A stretch of DNA of 53,589 nt, from positions 1-53,589 of the forward strand of contig JAMCYH010000236.1 in NCBI GenBank assembly GCA_023474025.1. Reading direction: 5' to 3'. Below are positions 26,461-34,974 of the stretch, in pieces (within the stretch, counting starts at the first letter, position 1; every line of letters starts with the position of its first letter). This stretch comes from Deltaproteobacteria bacterium (GTDB lineage Bacteria; Desulfobacterota; Desulfomonilia; Desulfomonilales; Desulfomonilaceae). Position numbers and translations under genes: made by a program. The notes under the pieces were generated by a model that saw only the letters and a program-made list of their open reading frames with translations, ran no database searches and was not told the DNA's origin.

Positions 26461-27585
26461 ATGGGTGACATTAAAATTTTCACGGTGAGGACCCGTAAGG
26501 ACATGAACAAATTTACCAACCTGCCGTGGTCTATTTATCCACGGAACTCAAATTGGGTCCCACCTTTGAAATACGATTTCAAAAAACTCCTAAATACTAA
26601 AAAACATCCGTTTTGGGAGTTCTCGAAACGCGAGCTGTTTATTGCGGAAAAAGACGGCGTAACAATTGGAAGAATAGCAGCGATAATAGACGGCAATTAT
26701 AATGATTATCATAAAGAAAAAATGGGGATTTGGGGTTTTTTCGAATGCTTCAATGATCCAGAAGTCGCTAAAGGTTTGTTTGTATGCGCTGAAGAATGGG
26801 TTCGGGCAAAAGGCATGCAGTTCATTCGAGGCCCTCTCAATCCTTCCACCAATTACGAAGTCGGCCTTTTAGTGGAAGGATTTGAAGAGTTCCCAACAAT
26901 CATGATGCCATGGAATCACCCATATTACGCTGATCTCGTCGAAAATGCGGGTTATATTAAAGAAAAGGACCTTTATACTTTCAGGATAAAACAGACGGAT
27001 CCTCCTGGACCAAGGATTGACCGCCTTGGCAAAAGAGTGTTGAGCAAGGGTCACATTAGCATTAGAAATATTTCACGCTCAAATTATGATTCCGACATAA
27101 GACTCTTTGCAAAAATATACAATCAGGCATGGTCCCAAAACTGGGGTTTTGTACCCATGTCTGAAAAAGAAATAGAAGAAATGGGGACTAATCTTAAAAG
27201 AGTTTTTGATGAAGATTTCGTTTTTTTCACTCTTTATGATGGTGAGCCCGTAGGCGTTGTGATGATTCTGCCCGATATGAATCCTCTGCTTAAGCAGGCA
27301 AATGGGCAACTGGGTCTCATCACTGGCATCAAGCTTTTGTTGAGAAGAAAATTCGTATTCGGGTTGCGAACCGCCATGGCCGGCGTTAAAAGTGAGTTTA
27401 AGAGATTGGGAGTTCCTCTGGTTATGTTCCATCATCTCGACAAACTATTCCGCGGAGATGAAAAACTTCAGTTTATGGAATGCGGGTGGAACCTCGAAAA
27501 TAACGCTGACGTCATTGCGACAGAGATTGAGATGGGCGCCAAGAAATGCAGCACATACAGAATCTATAGAAAATCTCTTTCTTAA
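26461..27585 (+). CDS. GNAT-like acyltransferase, large form
   Basis: A 374-residue protein of the large 'N-acetyltransferase' type that often sits in anaerobe lipid or natural-product loci. It contains FTNLPWSIYPRNSNWVPPL, a GNAT-like core with IAEKDGVTIGRIAAIIDGNYN and WVRAKGMQFIRGPLNPSTN, and FGLRTAMAGVKSEFKRLGVPLV in the second half. No clear acetyl-CoA pyrophosphate loop (Q/RxxGxG/A) is visible in canonical form, so activity is inferred. It sits between two radical SAM genes and could acylate their product. A ribosome site AGGAG lies 14 bases upstream, rather far. Confidence 0.65.
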   Translation: MGDIKIFTVRTRKDMNKFTNLPWSIYPRNSNWVPPLKYDFKKLLNTKKHPFWEFSKRELFIAEKDGVTIGRIAAIIDGNYNDYHKEKMGIWGFFECFNDPEVAKGLFVCAEEWVRAKGMQFIRGPLNPSTNYEVGLLVEGFEEFPTIMMPWNHPYYADLVENAGYIKEKDLYTFRIKQTDPPGPRIDRLGKRVLSKGHISIRNISRSNYDSDIRLFAKIYNQAWSQNWGFVPMSEKEIEEMGTNLKRVFDEDFVFFTLYDGEPVGVVMILPDMNPLLKQANGQLGLITGIKLLLRRKFVFGLRTAMAGVKSEFKRLGVPLVMFHHLDKLFRGDEKLQFMECGWNLENNADVIATEIEMGAKKCSTYRIYRKSLS

Positions 27586-27605
27586 TTAATGCTGAGGATC
27601 AATGA

Positions 27606-29183
27606 TTGAGAATTTTATTAATAAATCCTGAGTTTCCCTCTTCGTATTGGAGTTTCCCTGAACAACTCAAATTCATGAGAGCGAAGACCATGTTGCCGCC
27701 CCTAGGGCTGTTAACTGTGGCAGCCCTGTTACCTCAGGATTGGGACATACGTCTTGTGGACCTCGCGGCTCAGCCAAAAACGGACCTGGATTGGAATTGG
27801 CCTGACATCGTTATGTTGTCGGGTATGCTCATCCAAAGAAATGAACTCCTTGATCTCATTAAAGAGGCAAAAGGAAGAGGAAAAACAGTGGTAGTCGGGG
27901 GACCGTACCCGACTTCAGTTCCGGATGAGGTAATTGAAGCAGGATGTGATTTCCTCGTCAGAGGAGAGGGCGAAAACACTATACCTTTGTTGCTCGAAAG
28001 CCTGAAGCGTGGGCAATCGGGTGGAATCATCGAAACCCCCGACAAGCCCGATCTTTCCCAGTCCCCTGTACCAAGATTCGATCTGGTTAATCTTCGAAAT
28101 TACGCTGCGCTAGGAATTCAAACATCACGAGGATGTCCTTTTGACTGCGAATTCTGCGACATCATAAATTTGTACGGCCCTAAGCCCAGGTATAAAACAC
28201 CCAGGCAAGTTGTCAGTGAGTTTGAGGCGGTCTATAGACTTGGATGGAGAAGTACCATCTTTATTTGTGACGACAATTTTATCGGTAGCAGAAAACACAC
28301 GAAAAACCTTCTAGGTGATATGGACGTGTGGATGAAGGCGCATTCTAGTCCCTTTGCTTTCATTACTCAGGCGTCAATAAATTTGGGCCAGGATTTAGAA
28401 TTGATTGATCTTATGACTGAGCCAAATTTTTCAACAGTATTTATAGGCTTAGAATCTCCAGATGAAGATGTTTTAGCTGCCGCCAATAAATTTCAGAACA
28501 TCAGGAACCCTCTATTGGAGTCGGTCAGAAATATTAACAAAAATGGACTCACAGTATTGGGGAGTTTTATAATCGGATTTGATGGAGAAAAGTCGGGCGC
28601 GGGGAAACGGATCGCCTCTTTTGTAGACGCGGCCAACCTGCCTGTAGTCATGATTAACAAGCTCCAAGCCGCCCCAAACACGAAGCTCTGGGACCGGCTT
28701 AAAATGGAAGGCAGACTTCGTGATCAGTTAGGAAGCGGGAATTCTACCGTTGGAGAGTTTAATTACGTGCCATCACGGTCGGAAGACGAAATTGAACACG
28801 AGTTCGTGAATTTGTGGAACCATGTTTATGACCCATCGAATTTTCTCACGCGGACTTATAATTACTATCTCACCATGCGGCCGACCAGAAAAGCGATGGC
28901 TAAACTCCGGGGAGCCAAGGTCCTTAAGAATGGTCCGCATGAGTGCCCAACGGTGTCCAGAGCAATACTGGACGTATCTCAATTTATACGGTTGTGTTGG
29001 CGCCAAGGCGTGATATCGAGCGCAAGGATCCAATATTGGAAGCAACTCTTCGGGATACTCGGGAAGAACCCGAGCCGGTTCGTTCAGTATCTCACGGCGT
29101 GCGCTATGGGGGAAGACATGTTCGAACTAAGGAGAAAGATCCTGGCTGAGGCTGAGTTGAACGAAAACAAATTCGGCCGGTAA
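27606..29183 (+). CDS. B12-binding-domain radical SAM protein with long C-terminal region
   Basis: A 525-residue radical SAM enzyme. The N-terminus is MRILLINPEFPSSYWSFPEQ, then VVVGGPYPTSVPDEVIEAG and FLVRGEGENTIPLLLE of the B12-binding-like part, without the histidine motif. Cluster cysteines are C177, C181 and C184 in SRGCPFDCEFCDI. The second half (STVFIGLESPDEDVLAAANK, VLGSFIIGFDGE and the stretch after residue 370) matches the DUF4070-containing subgroup. I start at TTG 27606: GAGG lies 8 bases upstream, while the ATG at 27602 would read into a stop after nine codons. Gene order implies action in the same pathway as the gene at 24907. Confidence 0.88.
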   Translation: MRILLINPEFPSSYWSFPEQLKFMRAKTMLPPLGLLTVAALLPQDWDIRLVDLAAQPKTDLDWNWPDIVMLSGMLIQRNELLDLIKEAKGRGKTVVVGGPYPTSVPDEVIEAGCDFLVRGEGENTIPLLLESLKRGQSGGIIETPDKPDLSQSPVPRFDLVNLRNYAALGIQTSRGCPFDCEFCDIINLYGPKPRYKTPRQVVSEFEAVYRLGWRSTIFICDDNFIGSRKHTKNLLGDMDVWMKAHSSPFAFITQASINLGQDLELIDLMTEPNFSTVFIGLESPDEDVLAAANKFQNIRNPLLESVRNINKNGLTVLGSFIIGFDGEKSGAGKRIASFVDAANLPVVMINKLQAAPNTKLWDRLKMEGRLRDQLGSGNSTVGEFNYVPSRSEDEIEHEFVNLWNHVYDPSNFLTRTYNYYLTMRPTRKAMAKLRGAKVLKNGPHECPTVSRAILDVSQFIRLCWRQGVISSARIQYWKQLFGILGKNPSRFVQYLTACAMGEDMFELRRKILAEAELNENKFGR

Positions 29184-29293
29184 TTGTTATTTAAGACCCT
29201 GACTTAGTTACCGTTTTTATCTAAGCAGTGAGCTAGAACAGGGATTTGAGGTAGCGGTTTGGAGATGTGGCGCAAATATTTCGGCAAATTGGC

Positions 29294-29321
29294 TTGACAT
29301 AAGAATTCAGTTTGTTAAACT
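29294..29321 (+). promoter_or_regulatory. Promoter of the initiator tRNA gene
   Basis: A perfect -35 box TTGACA at 29294-29299, 16 bases, and TAAACT at 29316-29321 as -10 box (4 of 6). It ends 10 bases before the mature tRNA, the right distance for a stand-alone tRNA transcript. Confidence 0.7.
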
Positions 29322-29331
29322 AAGAGGATGC

Positions 29332-29408
<77 letters not shown>

Positions 29409-29421
29409 AATGAATATTGAA

Positions 29422-29451
29422 GGTCACAGGCTTTTAGCTGTGGCCTTTTTT
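29422..29451 (+). terminator. Intrinsic terminator after the tRNA
   Basis: GGTCACAG at 29422-29429 pairs with CTGTGGCC at 29438-29445 (one G-U pair) with a short loop, followed by six T at 29446-29451. It is the end of the single-tRNA transcript. Confidence 0.85.
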
Positions 29452-29483
29452 GCTTTGGCGTTGAAACCGGAATTGAGTTGGCG

Positions 29484-30653
29484 CTATCGGTCAGGAAGTT
29501 CCGTGCCACGATTCATGATCTCTACATACCCAGCGTAACTAAACAGCCTGTTACGTTTCTGAGCAGTGATCTCCCTCACAATGCCGAGGCGTTCCAGATG
29601 CCCTAGGGCCTTGTTGACCGTGGCCGGGGTAATGCCGGTCTTTTCCACCAGCCGGCCCGACGTGGCGATGGGATGTTCCATCAACTCTCGATGCACTGCC
29701 AGGGTTGAGGCCGTTGCCCGCCCAAGCCCACTAATCTTGTCACGGTCCCTATTGGACAAATCGAGAAGCTGCTGCGCCGTTTCCACCGCCTGAGTGGCGG
29801 TAATGATGACCGCTTCGGCGAAGAAATCGAGCCAGGCCTCCCAATCACCGGTTAGGCGCACATTATTCAGCAACTCGTAGTAATACTGGCGGTAAGTCTT
29901 GAAATAGAGGCTCAGGTAGAGCATCGGTTCCCGCAGCACTGATCGTGAGCAAAGCAGCAGTGTGATCAGTAAGCGGCCAAGACGACCATTACCATCGAGG
30001 AATGGGTGGATCGTCTCGAACTGGACATGCGCCAGCGCCGCCTTGAGCAGCGCTGGCGTCGGTTCGGGCTGGTCATGCAGGAACAGTTCGAGCTTGCCCA
30101 TGCACTCCAGAACCTTTTCTGCCGGAGGTGGAACGAAGGCGGCATTGCCGGGCCAGGTACCACCGATCCAGTTCTGACTGCGCCTGAATTCCCCTGGGGT
30201 CTGATTGCTGCCACGCCCCCTGGTCAGGAGCACGCCATGAATCTCTTTGATCAGTCGCAACGATAGCGGAAACCCATCTTCCAAACGGCTCAGACCATGG
30301 TTCAGGGCAGCCACGTAATTGCTGACCTCCCGCACGTCACCCAGCGGGACGTCCGGCTCCTGATCCAGTTCGAACAGGAGCAGGTCCGAAAGAGACGACC
30401 GCGTCCCCTCGATCATGGAGGAGAGCACGGCCTCCTTCCGGACGTACATGTAGAGGAAAAGCGATGTTTCGGGAAGGAGCCTGGAGACGCTATCCAACCG
30501 GCCCAGCGCCAGCAGCGCCTGGTCGAATTTGCCGCGCAGTTCCGGCGTCCAGTCGATGGGCGGATGTGGTGGCAGCGGGGCAGGGACAAAGGCCTGCGCC
30601 TTCTCACCTACCGTCGATACCGTCACATAGCGCCCGTGGAGCGTTCGTTTCAT
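29484..30653 (-). CDS. Fic-domain AMPylase-like protein with N-terminal inhibitory motif and winged helix
   Basis: A 389-residue Fic protein. Residues about 70-100 hold the inhibitory helix motif SSMIEGTRSS with E82, which blocks the ATP site until released (class II Fic). The active loop is HPFLDGNGRLGR with catalytic H216, and EFRRSQNWIGG lies before it. The C-terminal 90 residues (VEKTGITPATVNKALGHLERLGI) form a winged helix. Fic enzymes transfer AMP or another nucleotide part to a hydroxyl on a target protein; such chromosomal members may be stress or defence effectors. The gene is distinctly GC-rich compared with all neighbours, which suggests recent transfer. A shortened copy of its 5' region lies at 37285-37368. 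Confidence 0.92.
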   Translation of the reverse strand: MKRTLHGRYVTVSTVGEKAQAFVPAPLPPHPPIDWTPELRGKFDQALLALGRLDSVSRLLPETSLFLYMYVRKEAVLSSMIEGTRSSLSDLLLFELDQEPDVPLGDVREVSNYVAALNHGLSRLEDGFPLSLRLIKEIHGVLLTRGRGSNQTPGEFRRSQNWIGGTWPGNAAFVPPPAEKVLECMGKLELFLHDQPEPTPALLKAALAHVQFETIHPFLDGNGRLGRLLITLLLCSRSVLREPMLYLSLYFKTYRQYYYELLNNVRLTGDWEAWLDFFAEAVIITATQAVETAQQLLDLSNRDRDKISGLGRATASTLAVHRELMEHPIATSGRLVEKTGITPATVNKALGHLERLGIVREITAQKRNRLFSYAGYVEIMNRGTELPDR

Positions 30654-30790
30654 GCGTCCCGCCTTGAACCTAAAATAACATTTGGCTTATTTTAACTTAA
30701 GGGTCTATCCTAAAATAACGGGCTGGATTGCAAAAAGCAAGCGGATTTCCAAAATCCACCACGCGATTTTAACCAAGGTGTTTTTCGTTC
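30051..30790 (-). repeat. Island-bracketing direct repeat, left copy (Fic 5' part and promoter)
   Basis: Fic codons around 30051-30135, the start region from about 30636, and the promoter zone to about 30790 reappear at 37285-37490 in the same orientation and order, with most of the Fic coding sequence missing there. Shared pieces include CACTCCAGAACC, CTTCTGCCGGAGGTGGAA, TTCATGCGTCCCGCCTTGAA and the TAAAATAA palindrome. The two copies lie about 7 kb apart and enclose the island. Confidence 0.7.
30671..30718. promoter_or_regulatory. Triple TAAAATAA operator in front of the Fic gene
   Basis: TAAAATAA at 30671-30678, its inverse TTATTTTA at 30687-30694, and a third direct copy at 30711-30718. 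The first two make an inverted repeat with an 8-base spacer, 17 bases upstream of the Fic start. The arrangement is kept in the decayed copy at 37386-37434 although the rest diverged, so it was probably a functional binding site, possibly for the Fic protein's own winged helix. Confidence 0.55.
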
Positions 30791-31064
30791 TTTCACGACC
30801 GTTCGAGTGGTTAGGTGTGGTTTTTCGTCGGGCCGATAGACCCAAGACTTAACTTTTTAAGGGTCTACCGAGATTGCTAAGCAATTGGGGATGGGGTCTA
30901 GAAACGTACAAACTCATACAGCGCCAAACAAGATGCCTAGCATGACGTAAACGGACAAAGTCTTATCCCTGTTTCAGATGTTGCATATGTTACGATTTTA
31001 GTACATGAAATCAATTTGTTTCATCATAAGTATTAACGACACGGCAGTATAAACAGGACATCTC
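30719..31064. other. Intergenic region between the Fic gene and the DUF5131 gene
   Basis: About 350 bases with no ORF. TTAACTT and AAGGGTCTA recur at about 30694-30708 and 30848-30868 as imperfect direct repeats. ATGAAA at 31005 and TTTCAT at 31019 are an imperfect operator-like pair before the plus-strand gene. No RNA gene is recognised. Confidence 0.5.
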
Positions 31065-31832
31065 ATGTCAGCCAATATTCCTTGGATTCACATTTCTTTT
31101 AATTGTCTGACAGGTTGTACCCAATATTCTGATGGATGTGTAAATTGTTACGCCAAACCAATGGCTGTCAGGATGGCGTCTAATCCTAATCCTAAAACTG
31201 CCTACAAATACAGAAATGGTTTTAAACTTACTGAGCATCCCGAAGAATTAGAGAAGAATATTGGAGGAAGAAACAAGCTTATCTTCATGAATAGTATGGC
31301 TGACACGTTCCATGAGAATGTCTCCCAGCCATTCCTTTATGGGATATTTGATTTTATCCGTAAACATCCTCATCATATTTTTCAAGTTTTGACTAAAAGA
31401 GCCAATAGATTGTCAACCATCAAAGATTATCCACCAAATGTCTGGTTGGGGGTGACAGTAGAGAAGTCTAAGTACCTTGATAGAATAGAATATTTGATGG
31501 ATACAAACGCTACAGTTAAATGGATCAGTTGTGAACCGCTATTGGGTCCCCTTGAATCAGATAAAATCAAATGTATAGATTGGGTAGTTGTTGGTGGAGA
31601 ATCCGGCCCAAACTGCCGTCCAATGGATTTAAACTGGGCAAGGAAGATAAGGGATACTTGTAACAAATATGATGTTCCATTCTGGTTCAAACAAGCCGGT
31701 GGGCCAGATAGAGCCAAAGGTGGCAAGTTATTAGATGGGAAAATCTATAAACAATGGCCGAAGTCTCTTTCGAAGGATATGATCCAAGACGTAGTTCAAC
31801 TCTCTCTTTTCAATGTTCAGCCAGTTTCATAA
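31065..31832 (+). CDS. DUF5131 family protein (phage Gp37/Gp68-like)
   Basis: A 255-residue protein of the phage Gp37/Gp68 family. Residues 2-10 read SANIPWIHI, then CLTGCTQYSDGCVNCYA gives a cysteine cluster compatible with a radical SAM-like iron-sulfur site, followed by IFMNSMADTFHENV, FQVLTKRANRL, VWLGVTVEKSKYLDRIEYL, WISCEPLLGPL and DWVVVGGESGPNCRPM, all hallmark blocks of the family. In phages and islands it often stands next to a three-Cys-motif partner gene (TcmP); none is seen here. Its biochemical role is not established. Ribosome site CAGGA lies upstream of the ATG. It is AT-richer than the Fic gene beside it. Confidence 0.88.
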   Translation: MSANIPWIHISFNCLTGCTQYSDGCVNCYAKPMAVRMASNPNPKTAYKYRNGFKLTEHPEELEKNIGGRNKLIFMNSMADTFHENVSQPFLYGIFDFIRKHPHHIFQVLTKRANRLSTIKDYPPNVWLGVTVEKSKYLDRIEYLMDTNATVKWISCEPLLGPLESDKIKCIDWVVVGGESGPNCRPMDLNWARKIRDTCNKYDVPFWFKQAGGPDRAKGGKLLDGKIYKQWPKSLSKDMIQDVVQLSLFNVQPVS

Positions 31833-31891
31833 AGGAATATGCTGGTATTTAGGTTTTCTAAAAACAGAATTGTATCTCGTGGAACCCAAAA

Positions 31892-32012
31892 CTAGAACAC
31901 AGATAGGCTCGTATCTGTGTCTAGCATGGGTGAATATGCTTACCCCGACATTCCTGAGGCACTACACTGTTAGCCTCGCGGGAGGTAGATTGTCATGGTC
32001 TCGCCATCTACC
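31892..32012. ncRNA. Candidate structured RNA: four consecutive hairpins
   Basis: Four hairpins in 121 bases just after the DUF5131 gene: (1) 31892-31924, CTAGA-ACACAGATA against TATCTGTGT-CTAG, 13 pairs with one bulge; (2) 31928-31945, GGGTGA against TTACCC; (3) 31956-31977, GAGGC against GCCTC; (4) 31984-32012, GGTAGA against TCTACC plus an inner TGG against CCA. This density is unusual for the AT-rich surroundings. There is no T-tract, so it is not a terminator array. No known RNA family matched from memory. The strand is undetermined. Confidence 0.4.
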
Positions 32013-32857
32013 AGAACTTATTGCCATGCCAAAGAAAAACTATAATTAAGTAAGTAATATAATACTATTAATATTCTATAAATCATTATTTATTATGTAT
32101 CATTGTGTGGTAAAGCCGGAGCTACAGTCACACGGCGTAACAACAGGGCACTCAAGAATAGAAAATAGGTCGGTATAAAGGAGGAGGGTACCGGTATTTA
32201 CAAAGACGGAAGGCAAGAGCAATGAAAATCGCACGAAAAGCGTTTCAAAATTTTAGCAAAAAGCCGGCGAAAATCGTAAGTGCTCATGGAACGACATAGA
32301 TCAGCTTAGGATATAAATTATTGATTCAGAATATTGATGCTACATTGCTTCAAAACACGGTGGCTTGCGACGCTAGATAAGTAGAAAATATGATAAAAGG
32401 AATTTGTAATGTATGTTTATCATCATGTATTCATTTATTAATGTATAACATTAATAAATGTGCTGAGAGCTAATCTGATCGTACTTTGTTGCAACCTTTT
32501 CCCCACTTCCTCCACTAGATCGTCCAACAGCAAGTGCTACAGTGGCAAATACGCGATGCCTAGTTAATGGTCTATTCATTTCTTTGCAAATGGTTGCGGA
32601 TAATAAAATGATGGGCCTATTTAGTGGGCTGGTCATGCTTTTTATTATTGTAACTTATGGATCGAGCCGGAATCGTGTACTGTGGCGTGTTCTCAGCCTT
32701 TAAAAACTAATAATAGACACGGAACAACAGGCTAAGTAAAATGAAAACGTGTTCAAATTATAGACATCGCCGATGACCCCCTTCACAAACAGTTAGAGAA
32801 AACGAGAGGGACTAGGCCATCCCTATAAAACCAGATTTCACTTTGTAATGCCAGTGA
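32013..32857. other. Gene-free, AT-rich island DNA
   Basis: About 850 bases without a credible gene. It holds a weak stem GTGTG/CACAC near 32104-32132, the pair CGGTA/TACCG around 32171-32194, the long palindrome at 32432-32460, and GTGTTCAAATTA at 32749-32760 followed by CCGATGACCCCCTTCAC. The last resembles the sequence at 36257-36310 and may be the end of a decayed insertion element. Confidence 0.5.
32432..32460. repeat. Perfect 13-base inverted repeat
   Basis: CATTTATTAATGT, the 3-base centre ATA, then ACATTAATAAATG: all 13 pairs match. It is AT-only inside, has no T-tract and lies in gene-free DNA. An operator, a cruciform-prone site or an element end are all possible. Confidence 0.6.
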
Positions 32858-33109
32858 TTGGATTCAAAATCTAAGCGAAAAATTAGGGTAAGGGGTCACG
32901 CAGAAGTATCTATGAAAAAACCGGGAGCAAGTAATTTAATTGATGATATTATGCCTGAATACAAGAAAAAATTTGGGACTGCTTGTACACAAGGAAACAG
33001 TATACATTTCCAGTTTTATGAAGACTGTATAATCATTGATATGCCTCAACCTTGCGAGCGAAGGGATAGAATGATTCATGAACGACCAATCAAAAGACAT
33101 TGTCGTTAG
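32858..33109 (+). CDS. Small hypothetical protein, doubtful
   Basis: An open frame of up to 83 codons, starting at TTG 32858 or more likely at ATG 32912 (MKKPGASNLIDDIMPEYKKK). It has a plausible acidic/basic mix and a strand-like FQFYEDCIIIDMPQPCE, and overlaps the next gene's start by 32 bases, as small antitoxin or regulator genes often do. There is no good ribosome site and no family match. It may be a chance frame. Confidence 0.3.
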   Translation: MDSKSKRKIRVRGHAEVSMKKPGASNLIDDIMPEYKKKFGTACTQGNSIHFQFYEDCIIIDMPQPCERRDRMIHERPIKRHCR

Positions 33110-34526
33110 ACCTTTGGCGGATCTACAGAAGTCCATAGACGGTTTCAGCGATCCACTTGCGCAGTATCTGAAAGATATCGGGCTTCCGACGCAGGATGTT
33201 CTCTACCCCATCGAGAAGCGCAAACAGGTAATAAGTGCCCTTCAGGATGCTCTGTCGGTGCTTCCCTCGGAGCAACGAGAGAAGTCATACTATTTGACAA
33301 AATTTACGGTGGCAATAGCGGCAGGCCTTTTTGACGGCGCGATCAACTACCTTTGGAATGAAACCATAGCTGCCCTCCGAAGGTTAGTGCTCCAGTTTGA
33401 CTTACAATATTTCTTCTCCATCGCCAAAGGGATTGATTCTCGCAACAAAAAACTAGCCACTGAAGAGGACCTAGATCAGATAGGGGACCATGACCTCTTG
33501 GAGACTTGCCGCAGAATAGGGTTGTTGTCAGACGTCAATTTCCAGCGGTTGTTCAATGTCAACTATATGCGCAATCATGCCAGTGCGGCTCATCCAAATG
33601 ATCATGAAATAGAAAGTTTCGAAATACTTGGCTGGCTTCAAGTATGTCTTCGCTGCGCTATTACAGCTGAGCCTGACCACTCAGTCATCTCGGTGAAGCG
33701 CCTACTTGACAACATTCGTACAGTAGCCATCCCCGAACATGACATGCCCGCAATCAGTGTTGACATCGCAAGAATGCAAAAAGAGAGAATAGATGGTCTG
33801 CTATGGACTATCTTTGGGATGTACACTGATCCGAAACTTGCTGCGCAGACGAAAAACAATATTGCCAATTTGGCTCCTCATGTCTGGGCCGCCAGTTCTG
33901 AGGATCGCAAATTTGAGATCGGGGCAAGGGTCGGCGTTTTCAGGAAGAATGTAGAAGTCATTCGAAAAGAGTCAACCGAGGAGTTTCTAAGAATTGTCGG
34001 CGGGCTACAGTATCGTGACGAAGATAGTATAGCCGGTGAATTGATCGACAAGCTGGAAACGCTTAAGCGGGTCCATTTTGGCTGGAACAACTTCTACAGC
34101 GAATACCCACATGCTAGGGCATTGCAGGATTCTTTGCCGACCACTGGCATCGTTCCACGAGCTGCACGCGGCCAGTGGGTTAAGGTTATTTCAATCGGAT
34201 ATGTTGGGAATGGTCTTGGTTACCGCGAAGGAGTTGATGAGGCTGCAGTGCATTATTACAGTCAATACATCGACTGTTTTACCGAGGCGGAAACCGTCGA
34301 ATTTCTGCACCTCTTTAATGATACCGAATTCAACACGATTCTCGATAATAAGAAAACTGAAAAAAGAACTAGGATGCTGGCGCAACGCATCAAAGTCAAT
34401 CAATCAAATATCTATATCCAGCGTGCGCTGCACTTAATCATAAGTTCTCCACAAGCCACATTGTACAAGGTAGCAAATACAAACGAGTTCAAAAGGGCTT
34501 TGGAATATATACCAAAACACAAATAA
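33078..34526 (+). CDS. HEPN-motif protein of unknown function
   Basis: A 482-residue soluble protein. Residues 55-185 are all-helical and contain the motif R165-N-H-A-S-A-A-H172 in YMRNHASAAHPND, an RX6H that matches the catalytic signature of HEPN ribonucleases, preceded by a helix rich in acidic residues (ATEEDLDQIGDHDLLETC). Residues 200-482 are a long helical region (FEIGARVGVFRKNVEVIRKE, FHLFNDTEF-like segments) with no known domain. HEPN proteins cut RNA in toxin-antitoxin and phage-defence systems. The place beside Fic, DUF5131 and HNH genes supports a defence or conflict role, but that is inference. No obvious antitoxin is present unless the small frame before it is one. Confidence 0.75.
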   Translation: MNDQSKDIVVRPLADLQKSIDGFSDPLAQYLKDIGLPTQDVLYPIEKRKQVISALQDALSVLPSEQREKSYYLTKFTVAIAAGLFDGAINYLWNETIAALRRLVLQFDLQYFFSIAKGIDSRNKKLATEEDLDQIGDHDLLETCRRIGLLSDVNFQRLFNVNYMRNHASAAHPNDHEIESFEILGWLQVCLRCAITAEPDHSVISVKRLLDNIRTVAIPEHDMPAISVDIARMQKERIDGLLWTIFGMYTDPKLAAQTKNNIANLAPHVWAASSEDRKFEIGARVGVFRKNVEVIRKESTEEFLRIVGGLQYRDEDSIAGELIDKLETLKRVHFGWNNFYSEYPHARALQDSLPTTGIVPRAARGQWVKVISIGYVGNGLGYREGVDEAAVHYYSQYIDCFTEAETVEFLHLFNDTEFNTILDNKKTEKRTRMLAQRIKVNQSNIYIQRALHLIISSPQATLYKVANTNEFKRALEYIPKHK

Positions 34527-34974
34527 CCATATATCAAGGCAATCGACATGGCGGCGGGTATAGTGTGGCGGTTACCTCTAGTCGTGTTGATTCTAGTTGG
34601 GATATTGATGCGGAGGCAAGGGTGTGCCCTTTAGCCCAAAGCGCTTAAGGGTTTAAGATTTGCGTCCTGGTTAAACAACATGTAGTCCTACTCATGAATG
34701 GAGAGCCGGATACACCTTTTATAGATGAATGATATTACGCATGAACACAAAAAATGATCACAAAAAACCCGCGAAAATTTTTAGACCAAATCTTTGAGCA
34801 TCTCGTTTTGGGAGATTTAAGATGTTTCAAAAAACGCAGCGGTTGTCTGGATGAGACTATTTGCACTCAAGTGCAAAAAAAAGTAACGGTATCATCCCGA
34901 GAAATGTAAAGCAGTGCTTCTCAAAACGGACCTCCTCCGTGTGGTAGGCAACACGCGCGTTATTGGGGCATTGT
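34527..34974. other. Intergenic region between the HEPN-motif and HNH genes
   Basis: 450 bases without a gene, between two convergent genes. There is an imperfect stem CCCTTTAGC / GCGCTTAAGGG near 34625-34650. GCGAAAATTTTTAGA near 34773 resembles the GCGAAAATCGTAAG at about 32268. Nothing else is recognisable. Confidence 0.45.

Noticed and set aside
24800-27610. Cobalamin riboswitch before the B12-type radical SAM genes
   Set aside because: The gaps are only 10 to 110 bases and show no B12-box-like sequence.
30006-30695. Long plus-strand frames opposite the Fic gene
   Set aside because: They are mirror frames of a GC-rich gene; the minus-strand protein has clear Fic motifs, the others none.
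32451-32636. Minus-strand frame of 61 codons
   Set aside because: No ribosome site and no recognisable motif; it also runs through part of the AT-rich palindrome.
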